Source: Tanypteryx hageni (Eukaryota > Arthropoda > Insecta > Odonata > Petaluridae). Taken from it: a stretch of DNA of 64,000 nucleotides. Location: the NCBI GenBank assembly GCA_028673005.1, contig CM054118.1, forward strand, positions 87,786,964-87,850,963. Reading direction: 5' to 3'. Positions 34,443 through 46,609 of this stretch are shown piece after piece (position 1 is the first letter of the stretch; the number at the start of each line of letters is the position of its first letter). The notes beneath the pieces were generated by a model that saw only the letters and a program-made list of their open reading frames with translations, made no database searches and was not told the DNA's origin. A program made the translations under genes and the position numbers.

Positions 34443-35618
34443 TTCCATCGAGGAGGACCAATCGAAGGACATGGTCCAGAGAAGAGCGAATCTATTCTTT
34501 AAGGAAGGCTGTATTTAAGACACCATTGCAACGGGGCATTTGAATGACTCGAGTTCGCAGAACGTTGTATATAAAGTGAAATGTCTTGGAAAAATTTAGT
34601 AACCCCGGATTCATTGAGATTACGTATGCGTGACACCTACTGGTATCGCTGAGATTAGGTGTCGACCACATTGCTTAAGAAAATAAGTTGAGAAAATTCT
34701 CTAGAAACGAGAGATACTACTCGCAGAGACGTACCTATGAGTTATGGCGCCTATGGCAAAATTTTAAAACACCATGATTATGTAGATTTTAATATAAAAT
34801 AATAGAATTTTGAAATATAACTTCGACATTTGAGTATCGAATTAATACTTATTTATGGGAAAATAAACTTTTGGCATTTACTGCGGGAAGTGTTTGCGAG
34901 TGGCGCTTATGACAAATGTAACCTTTGCCATACCATAGTTACGGCACTGTACTTTCTCATATTACTGGAGGTTAGGGTTCGGGTATGGTGCAATTCCTTC
35001 CCCTGCCATACGCCTTCGGCGAATTTCAAGGTGCATTTAAAAATTTAACCCTTTATTACTCCTGCGTTGGGAAAAGCAATATTATTTGAAAGCTGGCCTT
35101 AAAGAAGCAACGGAAAGAATGAAATACGCACTATCCCACCAAATTTTAAAAAATGTGATGAAGGCAATTGTTGGTATTCCTGTGACACATTGGTTCTTAT
35201 TCAGTGCGTGCATTTTTTATATAAATCTAAACATTGATGCAACATGCGAGTAAAACATCGCGTGCAGCGAATCATCCTTCAGCCATCGATGTCTCGAGTA
35301 ATTATATAAGAGTTTTCCAAGTTTGTTGTGCCCCTAAACTGTCTCGGGCGTGTCGTGTCCGTATGTTCTGTTAAAATAAGTATCCATTTATGGGAGTATC
35401 CGCTTAACGAAGTTATTTTTTCTAAGAAATGGGAAATAGGAACCTGCAAAAGGATAAAAAAAAGTAAAACTAAAAAAGACAAACTGGAGGAGATCAATTA
35501 TGATTCTCATGATCATGGATGGCAAACCTTATTTTGCTCGCGTACCGAAAATATAAAAATTGGCTTTCCTTTTCTAACTTGAGTGTCGGAATTAATTTTT
35601 GAAACGAGAAAAAAAGTT
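34443..35618. other. no supported feature
   Basis: AT-rich. The frames here are short and lack motifs. Confidence 0.45.
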
Positions 35619-35689
35619 TGCTATGACCGGGAATCGAACCCGGGTCTTCCACTTGCCGGGCGGATATTCTACCACAGAACTATCGTAGC
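35619..35689 (-). repeat. tRNA-Gly-like SINE head, copy 2
   Basis: 71-nt tRNA-like sequence on the minus strand with acceptor, D, anticodon and T arms (B box GGTTCGATTCC). The body resembles tRNA-Gly, but the anticodon loop is CCGGCAA. That reads GGC (an Ala anticodon) and has C in place of the universal T at position 33. Flanks outside the tRNA part ('cagaaacgagaaaatt' upstream, 'tttctcgtttcaaaaatta' downstream) are shared with 37065 and 61944, so this is a dispersed repeat rather than a lone tRNA gene. Confidence 0.8.
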
Positions 35690-36119
35690 AGATCAATTTT
35701 CTCGTTTCTGCATAGGATCTTCAGATCGCTTTATTCCATCAATTTCCCACTTGAGTGTCGATTTAAAATGCAATCAAAAGGAAATAATTTTATAGTTGAA
35801 CTATAATTATTTATTCTCAGACTTGGAGTTCAGAAAGTAATAGATTGACTATATAAAATTCAAGTTATCATCTAAAATGACTCATTGCCCCAGATCATTT
35901 AAGGCCAAACGACAATTATGTAGCAGCAAGCAACTCGTTTTCGGACAAAAACATCGCTATTAATCAGTTATTTTGTCAGAATAATTGCAGTCTCTCAAGA
36001 AAGTCTTTTATATTGTATCAGGAATGGAAGAATATGAAGATCATATTCACAAAACATATTTGTCTGTTGCGTGCCTACCGAAATTATCTCGCCTGCCAAA
36101 AGTGGCAATTTGCCAGCCG
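35690..36119. other. no supported feature
   Basis: AT-rich. It begins with the shared SINE flank. Confidence 0.45.
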
Positions 36120-36545
36120 AAGACGAACCGAAATTATTCCAGAAGATTTGAGACACGCAATCTAAGGCACTGAAAATGTAAAATCGCGTGGGTTTGATGA
36201 TATCACAGCTGAAATACTCAAGTCAACGGGTAAATTTTATGGACAAGATCCTCTCCAAGATTTTTACATCTTGCCTAGCGAGGAAGCACACACCAGATCA
36301 CAGGAAAGGTTCCAGAGTGCAAGCCGGATTTCGCAGTGAATAGAATACGATGGATCACATTCAAGTCGGGCAAACGATTACGAGTTGCCTCTTTCCGTGT
36401 GCATCATCGACTACGAACTATCCGAATGCGCTGAAGAAACAATGCGTAGAAGCACGCGTAACTTTTATTATAAATATCTACAAAAATGAGGCAGTCTATT
36501 CAACTGCACGAAGAAACTTTAAGAAGCCCGGCGAGCGATTAGAAT
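36120..36545 (+). pseudogene. LINE reverse transcriptase remnant
   Basis: Frame-shifted plus-strand pieces read a KSRGFDDITAEILKSTG-like block, which corresponds to the LINE RT 'GKAPGPDGIPAE' motif. Next come QAGFRS and MDHIQV (the 'QAGFR.G.ST.DHI' motif, from 36320). The last piece is ALKKQCVEARVTFIINIYKN, matching the RT 'AL..QGVE..YI.II..IY' helix. The Asp-Asp (YADD) catalytic box is not present in this fragment. Stops and shifts show it is dead. The clade is RTE-like or a related LINE group. Confidence 0.7.
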
Positions 36546-36573
36546 TTACTTAAGAGATTAGATGTTGTTTAAA

Positions 36574-36855
36574 CAGTGGCGGATCCAAGGGAGGGGCGAT
36601 GGGGGCCCTCCCCTTGGAGGACCCCATTGCCCTCTCCTTGGAGGACCCCATTGCCCTCCACTAGGTGCATTCTTAAATTCATTCCGCGCAACATCCATTG
36701 TTTATACACCGAAGATTAAGTCTGTATGACAAGGGAAAGAAAGATTCTGATGGGGGTAGGGATTTTCAAAATATATGGTTGTCGGCAGAGGAAGAATCAA
36801 GACGGGGGAGGGGTAATTGGGGCCCCTCCTTGGGAAGGTTCTTGATCCGCCCCTG
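36574..36855. mobile_element. hAT MITE (282 bp)
   Basis: Terminal repeats CAGTGGCGGATCCAAG (left) and CAGGGGCGGATCAAG (right, inward). The target duplication is tgtttaaa (36566-36573) against tatttaaa (36856-36863). Inside the left end a 26-bp 'cccttggaggaccccattg' unit is duplicated in tandem. Confidence 0.88.
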
Positions 36856-37064
36856 TATTTAAACATTGAAACTCAAGAAATTGATGGAATAATATAATCT
36901 AAAGATCCTATGCAGATAAGCATTCTAGCTTTGGCAATCTGACAATTTGAGAGGGAGGGGTTTTCTTCGACGTATCTCTTGGAGGACATCCGTTGGGGCT
37001 GGTTGATATTAGCCCGGATCCAACTAAGAAAAACACCCGCATTCAGAAACGGGAAAAATTATCT

Positions 37065-37134
37065 GCTACGATAGTTCAGTGGTAGAATAACCGCCCGGCA
37101 AGTGGAAGGCCCGGGTTCGATTCTCGGAATCTTT
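37065..37134 (+). repeat. tRNA-Gly-like SINE head, copy 3 (degenerate 3' stem)
   Basis: GCTACGATAGTTCAGTGG start, the same CCGGCAA anticodon loop and a GGTTCGATTC B box. The 3' acceptor strand is lost (aatctttt in place of a pairing strand). Flanks 'cagaaacgggaaaaatt' and 'tatttcaaaattattccc' match the other copies. Confidence 0.75.
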
Positions 37135-38282
<1,148 letters not shown>

Positions 38283-38821
38283 ATCCCTCGACTTACGCGA
38301 GGGATGCGTCCTTGAAAATCGCCGTGTAAATCGAAACTAACGCTTCATATAGAATCGTGGGTTAGGTTCCTGTTTATTTTAAAATAAAGCATATTTTGGA
38401 ATTTCGATTTATGAGTATATAGTTATCAGAAATTTGAATTCGGATGTAATAATAATATAAGCGTTTTATTCGCATTAAATAAAAAAGAAATTCATAAAAG
38501 AAATTTGAACTCTGAAGAGAGTAAACATTAGAGGAAGTCAACACTTACATTAAACTAATCAAAAACTCCACACAATCTGGGAAATTCTAAATCGAAGCAA
38601 TAAAAGAATTGTTTAGCAAGGAAATAAGTTTAGGTAATTATAAAATTGGAAAAACTAATTTAACGAAAGCTTCAACAAATATCTCCTCAATCACTGTCGT
38701 CTTCAGTGTCATAAACAGATTTACCAACAGAGATCCAGTGTAAATCGAGAAATGGTCGAATTTTCTTGTCTGTGTAAAACCGAAACCGTGCACATCTAGT
38801 GCCGTGTAAATCGAGGGATAG
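38283..38821. mobile_element. pogo/Tigger-like MITE (about 540 bp)
   Basis: Inverted ends ATCCCTCGACTTACGCG (left) and, inward from the right, ATCCCTCGATTTACACGG. Inside each end is a 'cgtgtaaatcga' motif in inverted arrangement. A TA is present at the right edge but the left is changed. The CCCTCGA-type end is typical of pogo/Tigger MITEs. No transposase. Confidence 0.7.
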
Positions 38822-41219
38822 GTGTGCTTAATTTTTTTTTCGCATCGAAGTGCTTATTCTGGATTTTTTTTGAACAGTATTATTCTCGAGTGAACCACGG
38901 TATCCACATACTGGAATTTGGATTTGGGGAAACTTTCCCTCCCCGTCTTCCACTTCGTCCCTTCGTGTATATGTGATAGTCGGAGAGTGTCTGATAGTTA
39001 ATGATTGTTCGACTATTTAATTTCACCCGTCTCTTTCTTGGTCTCTCACATTTTCTTTTCGCCCCATTTCATAATAACGTACCCACAAATGTCGTTATTC
39101 ATACTTTCCCCCGTCATTTTATTCACCTCATAAAGGTCCTTGCAATTTATATTTTTTCCCTGACCTGCTTATGAGAAGTGAACCATCTGTTGGGTATTTA
39201 CTGAGTGAATCTCTGTAATGCTGGAATTTAGACATTTCTTCATCCATACATTGACATTATGCGTTCTTTTTAACATTTTGTTAATTGTTGATTACCATGA
39301 ATTGCTGAAAAATCGGGAAAAATCTTTGTAACTCTCAAATGTGAGTCGCAGTAGATATTTGTGGTCTCACAAGAATGCATGTGACACTACCAACTCAATT
39401 TTTGTTGGATGTTCGGTTGCATATATTTTATTTGAAAATAGCTTGTATATAGAAAAAAATGTTGGCAAAGCCAATTATCAGGTGGAAATTTGACAGATTA
39501 TTCCGATACGATAAATACATATACTCGTGAAATAGCGGAGCATTTTTTTCTCGAATCAAATTTTACTAGAGTATAATTCTGTTGCAAAGACATAAAATTA
39601 AACTTCTTGTTGTCCAATAAAGACACAGAACTTATTCGAAGAAACCTTAAACAGAGAAAAATAATAGACAACCAGTACTGCAGTATAAAGAATTCGTTTT
39701 CTTTGATAAAAACTAAAATGGCATTCTTTAAGATAGTTACGTATATTCAGTTTTGGCCAACGAAACAGGAAAACTTAAATTAAAATTTCGTGATTAATTT
39801 CACAGGACAGGGCTTGAGCACTATACCTTATGCAGCCGTTCCAGGCAGAAAAATCCGCCTCTAGCGGCTTTAATGTTTTGCAAACTGTCTGTCTGTTGCA
39901 TATTAGTACGTGTTTTACCGTGTACCTAGAAGGTGTTTTTAAAAATTAGAATAGCATAGTAGCCACGAGTGGAGTAACATGCATGGGAAGGACGTTCACG
40001 TAAATAAATAAAATTTCCTTTAATTCTCTCGAAGGTGGTCAATTTTCTTTTTCTTGTCTTTAATTGTATGACATGCGTTTCCTGAAGGGACAGCGCACTC
40101 CAAACATTCTCTCTGTTTCTTGAATCGCGCGCCCTCTTACGTTTATCTCTTTCCATCGTCATCCGTCTCTCTTAAAAACAAATGAGTCACGACGTGTATG
40201 ATATACCTAAACTTTTTAATTTAGTGTTTAGAGAGATGGAAGTGCGGGATATCAGGGCTATGCCCACTGAGACAGCTATCGGTGTTAAGAGCGCTCTGAA
40301 CTTTGGAGAGCATAATTCGGAACTTTCGACCGTCAAAACGCAGTCGATAAGATCGTTCTGCTGATATGGCAACCCATGACAAATTACATCTTGATGACCT
40401 CATATTTATTCTATCTGAGAACTAGAATTGTTTATTTTTCACACTACGCAGCAAGAGGTTTTCCCTTGATTTTTAACGCCCGAAGAAAATAATATACCTC
40501 AATTCGATTCCGTTTCAAATTTGCGGGTTTTTATAAAATACCATCATGATCACACGAAGATTCGCTTTTATTTGATTAGGGATAAATAATTATTAGTTTT
40601 AGTATGGGGTTAGGAGATAAAGACACGAAAGCTCGAGGCCCTTCGATAAAATTTCATTATCGAATATCCCAAAGCGTTATGGCATTAAATACGCTTCAAC
40701 ATAATGAAAATGCAAAGTAAAAGATGAAAGGTCTTATTTGATAAGAAATGGAAGGGAGATTCAACTAAATAAAATCTCTCCACTTGTCTGATTTAAATCT
40801 TTTGTAGTTATGGAAACGATTGAGATGTTTTGTTGCTTTATCGATTAAACAATTGCTTCCCAGCTTTCCTATTTCGGGACAAAAAACAAACGACGCGTAG
40901 ACGCGTATCGCGACGGAAGCATCGGAGAATCGAAAATAGCAGCGTGCTATCTGAAAGTCTTTTGTGGCGACGCTGAAAATAGTGTGTAGACGCTGGGATT
41001 GCCTTCCAATCCGTCGAAAAGCGCAAATATTTTAACAGCAGTCAATGATAGCGACACGTTTCATGCGGAACTCTCGAGATCACTCGGAGCCGCGTCTAGA
41101 CATAAACGCGTCATTCTAATCAAAGGTCCTTCCGTCAACACATGGACAGATCGCGTATCTCGTTTGTGTTTATCGATCTTGTCATTCTCTTCGGTCAAAG
41201 GTCCCTTTTTGAGAATGAG
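38822..41219. other. no supported feature
   Basis: A long AT-rich stretch. Frames such as 39926-40162 and 40182-40403 are short, overlap on opposite strands and have no recognisable motif. Confidence 0.45.
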
Positions 41220-41325
41220 AGGTAAGGGAGAACGCGGTGGAGGGATGGGGTGTGAGTGAGGGGGGGAGGGTGGAGTGGGGAGGGGGAGTGAGAGAGGGGA
41301 CGAGGATGGGACGGGGGTGGATGGC
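41220..41325. repeat. G-rich low-complexity tract
   Basis: 'gtgagtgagggggggagg' type purine-rich sequence. Confidence 0.7.
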
Positions 41326-41350
41326 GCTTGCGAGGCGCGAATTCAACATC

Positions 41351-41515
41351 GTTTTATTTATTAATATTTCACATACAGCGCCCAAAAGGCCAATTTACAC
41401 TGAAATATATAGCTCGACAAACAACAAACGCAATCATTCATGTCCTAGGCGGGATTCGAACCCGCGACCTTAGTATCTGTTGGCAGATACTCTATCCACC
41501 CGTCCGTGGAAAAGG
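41351..41515 (-). repeat. tRNA-derived SINE family E2, copy 2
   Basis: The minus strand has an A box (GGGTGGATAGAGTATCTG) and a perfect B box GGTTCGAATCC. A body with 'cagtgtaaattggcc' and 'gcgctgtatgtgaaata' follows, ending 'aataaataaaa'. Body and tail correspond to the copy at 14912-15088, while the acceptor stem is more diverged. Confidence 0.82.
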
Positions 41516-41726
41516 GTCTAAAGAAAATGTCATCACTGCGGTCGATCGGAAACGTTCTTTCATAGCGTATTGTGTGGGATAATATGAATTTTATATTTTC
41601 GGCCAAAGCTCCATATATGGTCCCATCTTGCCTTAGAGCAGTGGTTCTCGGGCGGATTCGTCAGGCGACCCCTCCGTCTGGAGGTTTGGTCGCCGCGATC
41701 CCCCGAGAATATTCGAGAAGCAAAAG

Positions 41727-41791
41727 AACACTCCGGTTTTCTCCATACAGGGGAGACCCCCTTTCCCCTGTATGCAGAAAACTGGAGTGTT
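41727..41791 (+). repeat. 65-nt imperfect hairpin
   Basis: Arms 'aacactccggttttctcc' / 'gcagaaaactggagtgtt' extended by 'atacagggg' / 'cccctgtat' around an 11-nt loop, 25 or more paired bases. A hAT-like CAGTGGTTCTC end lies upstream at 41639, so this may be the internal part of a MITE. Confidence 0.75.
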
Positions 41792-41799
41792 GCCGCGTT

Positions 41800-43019
41800 T
41801 AACTAGAATTTTTTGGCTCACAAATTCGCCCTTTATTAGCAATCGCAATATTTTGCTTTCGTTCTTTGGGTTTGATCTCCTTGGTAGCAGCATATCGAAT
41901 GAGACGGGAAAATGAAGTCCCTTCTGGTTCTGTTGCTCCCATTATATTAGCGGTTTTATCGTTACTCCGTATTGACGAGTATGCACGCGTAGATAGCAGA
42001 GCGTGGAGGGCGCTGGCAGTGACTCTAGGCAGCAAAGGGGTGTTTCTCCACCGATAAACATTGGCGGTGGAGGAATGAAAGACTTGCTCGCTTGATTGCC
42101 GACGTTAATTTTCTGAAATTTCTCCGCAACTAGAAGGAGAAATTCGCCGAACACGGTGTCGCCCGAGAGGGAGAAATCGATTTCCGGTTGTTTTGAGAAC
42201 AATTTCATCGCCACCCCGCACCGATTCTCGAGAAAACGTCGGTCGCCGAAGCAGAACGGGGAGCTTTTGCAACTCCGCAGAAGATGGCGCTTCTCTCTCT
42301 CCTAAATGATCGAAATGCGGAAGGAACGCTTGTTTTGTTTTTTGTTCTCTTCTTTTAAAAGGAAACTCGCCTATCTTTTGCGAATCTATAGTGCTCCACG
42401 GAAGCCCTTTTGTATTTTTGAGCGATTGTAGCCGCTATGCTAAAAGATAATCGTCTGTAACACATTCGGTAAGCTGCATTCGAGGGTGCAAGACCACTGG
42501 ATCGCGCCGTTTGGGCGCCGGGCAATCGGGCGCCTGGACTTGTGAAGACGATATTTAAGACAGAGGTAGTACATACTATATCGAGCATCGGATTACCAGG
42601 GCCTATATTTATGGGCGTCGTAGCTACAAGGCGGCGATCGGATTTATTAGCGATGGATTTTCGTGGAGCTAAATTCTTGGACGACTTCTTTTTTAACAAG
42701 CAGAATTTTGTAATAATTTTATTATATCACTAGCTTAACTCCCCCACAAACATGTGTTTCAGGATTCATTCTCAGCAATTAAAATAGATATCATTACCAT
42801 AGTACACTTGCTTCATAAATTGTTCAGTTTACATTCCATTTCTATTATTTACTTATATGTAAATATTAATCATTGTTCAAAACTTTTTATTTGTCTATTC
42901 GTTTGCAAAACGTATTAACTTTAAAGATATCGTAAAATGACGAGCTATTTAAGAATGGACCATACATACGCTAGTGAAAATGATTGTCCCATTATTTTCC
43001 TATTCAATTATTAATGCAT
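41800..43019. other. no supported feature
   Basis: Frames at 41799-42214 and 42355-42733 overlap on both strands and show no motif. Nothing else stands out. Confidence 0.4.
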
Positions 43020-43505
43020 TTTTTGCACGAAGTGAACGCATATAGGGGAGGTCGTTTCCGTCCGTCCGTCCGTTCGCACGTTAAAACTCGGGAACCGCTT
43101 GACATATTTTGATGAAATTTAGTATTGGGGAGGTTCGCTAAAGTTGGTCGACCGAGGCCAATTTTGGTTAAAATCGGACAACAATTATGGCCACTTTACA
43201 TGAAGACCTACATGTAGTTTACAACGTTCCTTTGTTTCAACCCAAGAACCGCTTGGCATATTGTGATGAAATTTGGTGGTCGGTAGTTTTGTTAAAATTA
43301 ATTGTCTGATTCCAATTTTGGTTAAATCGGACAATAATTACGACTACTTTACATGAAGACCTACATGTATTTTACAACGTACCTCTCTTGCTTCTCATTA
43401 AATTCTCATCTGAGGGAAAAATATTGAGAACGTTGTAAAGTCTCAAAGAACGCATTTAGAAACTCGGTGTACTCCGACATGGAGTACACCTTTCCAATCT
43501 TCTTT
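43020..43505 (+). repeat. modular interspersed repeat (family R), copy 3 (two modules)
   Basis: Starts 'ttttgcacgaagtgaacgca' plus GTCC repeats. It has two tandem modules (about 43085-43235 and 43240-43385), each containing 'gatgaaattt', 'aattttggttaaa.tcgga' and 'catgaagacctacatgta'. It ends 'gaacgcatttagaaactcgg' and 'gtactccgacatggagtac'. The best example of the family's modular layout. Confidence 0.85.
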
Positions 43506-43667
43506 TAAAAGGTCTCTTTGTATTTATGAAGAGTTCTTTTTCCGCTAACTATTATTTTCACGCGAGATAAAATAGTAACTTCCTCTCGAACATATCAAAG
43601 GCTATTATAGTTAGAGTGCGATGAAGTTAGCATTAAAAAATTTGCAATGAAAAGTAACTTCCTTATA

Positions 43668-44408
43668 CGAGTATCGTTCAAATGAAAACGGCAAAAATTA
43701 ACAATTCTTTGTAAATGTGAGTTTAATTTTTAAAAATTGAAATACTTTACGCGGGGAAGTTATTTTGATTTAGTTGGCTCCCCTGTGTTTTTTATTTTCA
43801 TTTGGTTGCCCAGAAGATACTTAAAATATTGAAGATATAAAAACGGTTTAATGTCCGGGAAAAGTCACCAAGAATGAGTTAACAGCAGTCATCAGAAATT
43901 TTTTAAATGCTCAAATAGTTAAACCAAGTGAAAATCGCGCATCGCAGGATGGTTTACCCGTATCGTGAGAAACGCCTTCACAAAATGAGTGCATGAGTGA
44001 TTGATCGAAAACTCGATAAAAAAATGAAGTCAATTGCTGCGAAGGCTGGCCGCATTGTCACGCCTTACAGCGTTTCCGCTATTGAAAGGCTCATTTGAGA
44101 AAACAGGCGTACAAAGCTGACGGAATTGAGCAAAGATCTCATCTCATTCCTCTCACTCGGCTCCAAGTGACTGTCATTTATTTTGGCCAAGTCAAAGATG
44201 CGAAACAATTCCACCTGAAGATGTAAGAGTGACTCAGAAAGCAATCAAAGGAATTCTACTCCGAAGAATTTGGGACATTAGTTTCACGATTGAAGAATTA
44301 TATTAAAAGAGCAAGAAATTATGTTAAAAAAATAAAGTAGTTTATTAGCGTAGCTTTCATTAAATAGTTTTTACTTAACTTTCGCAGTTTTCATTTGAAA
44401 CACTCTCG
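43668..44408 (+). mobile_element. mariner/Tc1-like element (741 bp), decayed
   Basis: TA at 43666-43667 and 44409-44410. Inverted ends CGAGTATCGTTCAAATG (left) and CGAGAGTGTTTCAAATG (right, inward) run on to 'aaaac.gc.aaa.ttaa', about 32 bp in all. The CGAG..TTCAAATG ends fit mariner. The interior (43880-44140) has short stop-broken frames that recall a helix-turn-helix region (for example KSIAAKAGRIV) but are too decayed to assign. Confidence 0.7.
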
Positions 44409-44643
44409 TACACTGTAAATCATGGGTGCCAAACCTGCCGCCCACTAAACAATTTTATGCGGCCCGCTAAGCAATTTCATGCGGCCCACCGCCATTAGCG
44501 TAGCTTTCATTAAATAGTTTTTACTTAACTTTCGCAGTTTTCATTTGAAACACTCTCGTACACTGTAAATCATGGGTGCCAAACCTGCCGCCCACTAAAC
44601 AATTTTATGCGGCCCGCTAAGCAATTTCATGCGGCCCACCGCC
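44344..44643. repeat. perfect 150-bp tandem duplication
   Basis: 44344-44493 and 44494-44643 are identical base for base. The unit spans the mariner's right end and the first 73 bp of the adjacent hAT element, so it arose after both insertions. Perfect identity in otherwise diverged DNA means a very recent event or an assembly error. Confidence 0.95.
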
Positions 44644-45010
44644 ATTGTCTCATTGCTTTCAAAACGTTTTTGGTTTTATTTTAATTTACTTAACAAATAT
44701 CATTTCTATCCAGCAAAATCTGTTAAAATGCCTAGCGTTAAATTGGGACCTATTAATATATATTTCTTAATTCAAACGTCCTTTTTAATGTTGTTTTTGA
44801 TCTTTTTTCAAATGGTATTTCTAAGATCGAATTCCATCGGAGTTTTAAAATAGTGAAATGTAAATCCTAAAACCCTAATTTTAACTTGATTTTCTCTCAT
44901 AAGGTGCCTAAGATTCTTTAGGTAGCTTCCGACTTAACTTTAATCCAGTCCGCCGAAGCATTGGCAATTTCCAATGCGGCCCATCATGCAGAAAAGGTTT
45001 CCCACCACTG
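44571..45010. mobile_element. hAT MITE (440 bp) with exact target duplication
   Basis: Left end CATGGGTGCCAAACCT at 44571 (also present at 44421 because of the tandem duplication). The right end, inward, is CAGTGGTGGGAAACCT. The duplication ctgtaaat lies at 44563-44570 (and 44413-44420) and 45011-45018, exact over 8 bp. GCGGCCC blocks lie near both ends. No coding. Confidence 0.88.
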
Positions 45011-45124
45011 CTGTAAATGATTATAAATTTAAACTAAAAAATATGAAAGCCGATTGCTTTGGACAATTATTAAGAATAAGAACTCGAAGGAACGCAAAAT
45101 AAACAAATATGATTAAGATTCGTT

Positions 45125-45550
45125 AAATGCGCACAATCGTTCAAAAACAAAAACGCGAAGCGAAGCGCGCGCACACTTGCAGACACCAGCACGCGAAACC
45201 ATCCGAACGCACGAGACCGCAGGGACGCGCGAACATTGGCGCGGAAACATATTGTGCACACGTAAAGGCTCACGCATGTGCACAAACAGGCACACACGAA
45301 CGAACTCACGCACGCACCAACGCGCGTATAGACCCACACGATGGCTCTCGCTAACCGCACGCACGCGCACGCAAGTCAATAAGCACGAAAGCGCGTAAAC
45401 ACGTGCAATCACTTGCAGACGAGAATACACGCGCATGTGCGGAAACGTAATTGTGCATGCATGCACGCACGTATGGACGAGAGAATGCACACGCACGAGT
45501 GCACGCACGCTAACTCGTGCACAAAAGTTCGTGCTGAAACGCGAAAACAC
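45125..45550. repeat. ACGC/GCAC-rich alternating purine-pyrimidine region
   Basis: A dense but irregular mix of 'acgcacgc', 'cacacg' and 'gcacaaac' motifs over about 400 bp, favouring alternating purine-pyrimidine (Z-DNA-prone) sequence. The Arg/Cys/Val or His/Thr-rich frames on both strands are compositional. Confidence 0.75.
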
Positions 45551-46609
45551 ATGCGATAGGATCTTCTTATAAATATTTTATGTATTTATGTATATATGTT
45601 CTTTATACGTTTTTACACCGCTGAAGCTATTGAATTCAAAAGTTTCATGGGTCATCCTATGCACCAAAGGAAGAGCTTGGTCTAGGTTTGCAGACCGTGG
45701 GGTCTCTTATACCCATTATGCCCCATGGGGTCAACGAAATACTACTTCCATAAGAATGCATGGGAAATGGTGTGGAGAAGCCTCAAAATGCCATGCAGTC
45801 CTTCACTGATGTGGATATAAATGTACCAAAATATTAACTTACGATCATTGGAAATGGCTTATTTTACACACGAAAGACAATATTTTAATTCTGTTCAAGT
45901 TTTGTCATATTACATGTTAAATCGCTCGAAATTATCCTTTAAGCGCAAAATTTATTAACATTTCCCAGGCGGCAACAAGGCTAAATTTCTTAATTGTTGT
46001 CCTCATCAAAGGGAGATAGCCACGTAAAGGTTGATGCAAAAAAATCCACGCCGTGGCGCGCCGTAGAGGAAGAATAGCCAACGCCAAGACAAAGGATACA
46101 AATGGATTTATGCCTAAATATAGCCTATGAATACTTTTAAAGTGTGTCAAATGATTTTTAAGGAATATTAGAACATTGTCATCCTTCACCATTAACATTG
46201 AAAGATTTATCACAACATAAATCGATACATTTACTTACATTTGTCCGGTAACCAAGATGTTGTTTATTGTTTACGTTTTGGCTAATAGTATTGACATAAT
46301 CCACATAATTTTATTGCTGCTTTAAAGGCTTCAGTGCATCTATCCATGTGAATATTAAGTAAGACGTTAATGCGTAATTATATCAATGATAAAACTTTAC
46401 AATACAATTGATAAAATAGTAAATATTAATGTAAACATCGCTTGCGTAATTAAGGAATGGGGAACGTTCGATAAACTTGCAGTACCCAACAGCAAAGGTA
46501 AGTACATTTCAGAATTTGTTTTATTATTTTTATTGTAATATGACATCAAAAGTGATATATCAATACAAATAATAAATAATAAAAATCGTTTGCTACTTAA
46601 AACAGAAGA
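45551..46609. other. no supported feature
   Basis: AT-rich. A 93-codon minus-strand frame at 45932-46213 has no recognisable motif. Confidence 0.4.

Noticed and set aside
36350..36553. Independent small gene starting MDHIQV
   Set aside because: The residues match the LINE reverse transcriptase motif order and continue the fragment starting upstream in another frame.
41639..41800. hAT MITE starting CAGTGGTTCTCGGG
   Set aside because: No partner end or target duplication could be found downstream, so only the hairpin was annotated.
45113..45550. Cys/Val/Arg-rich 145-codon minus-strand frame
   Set aside because: Result of the ACGC-rich composition. Other frames are equally open.
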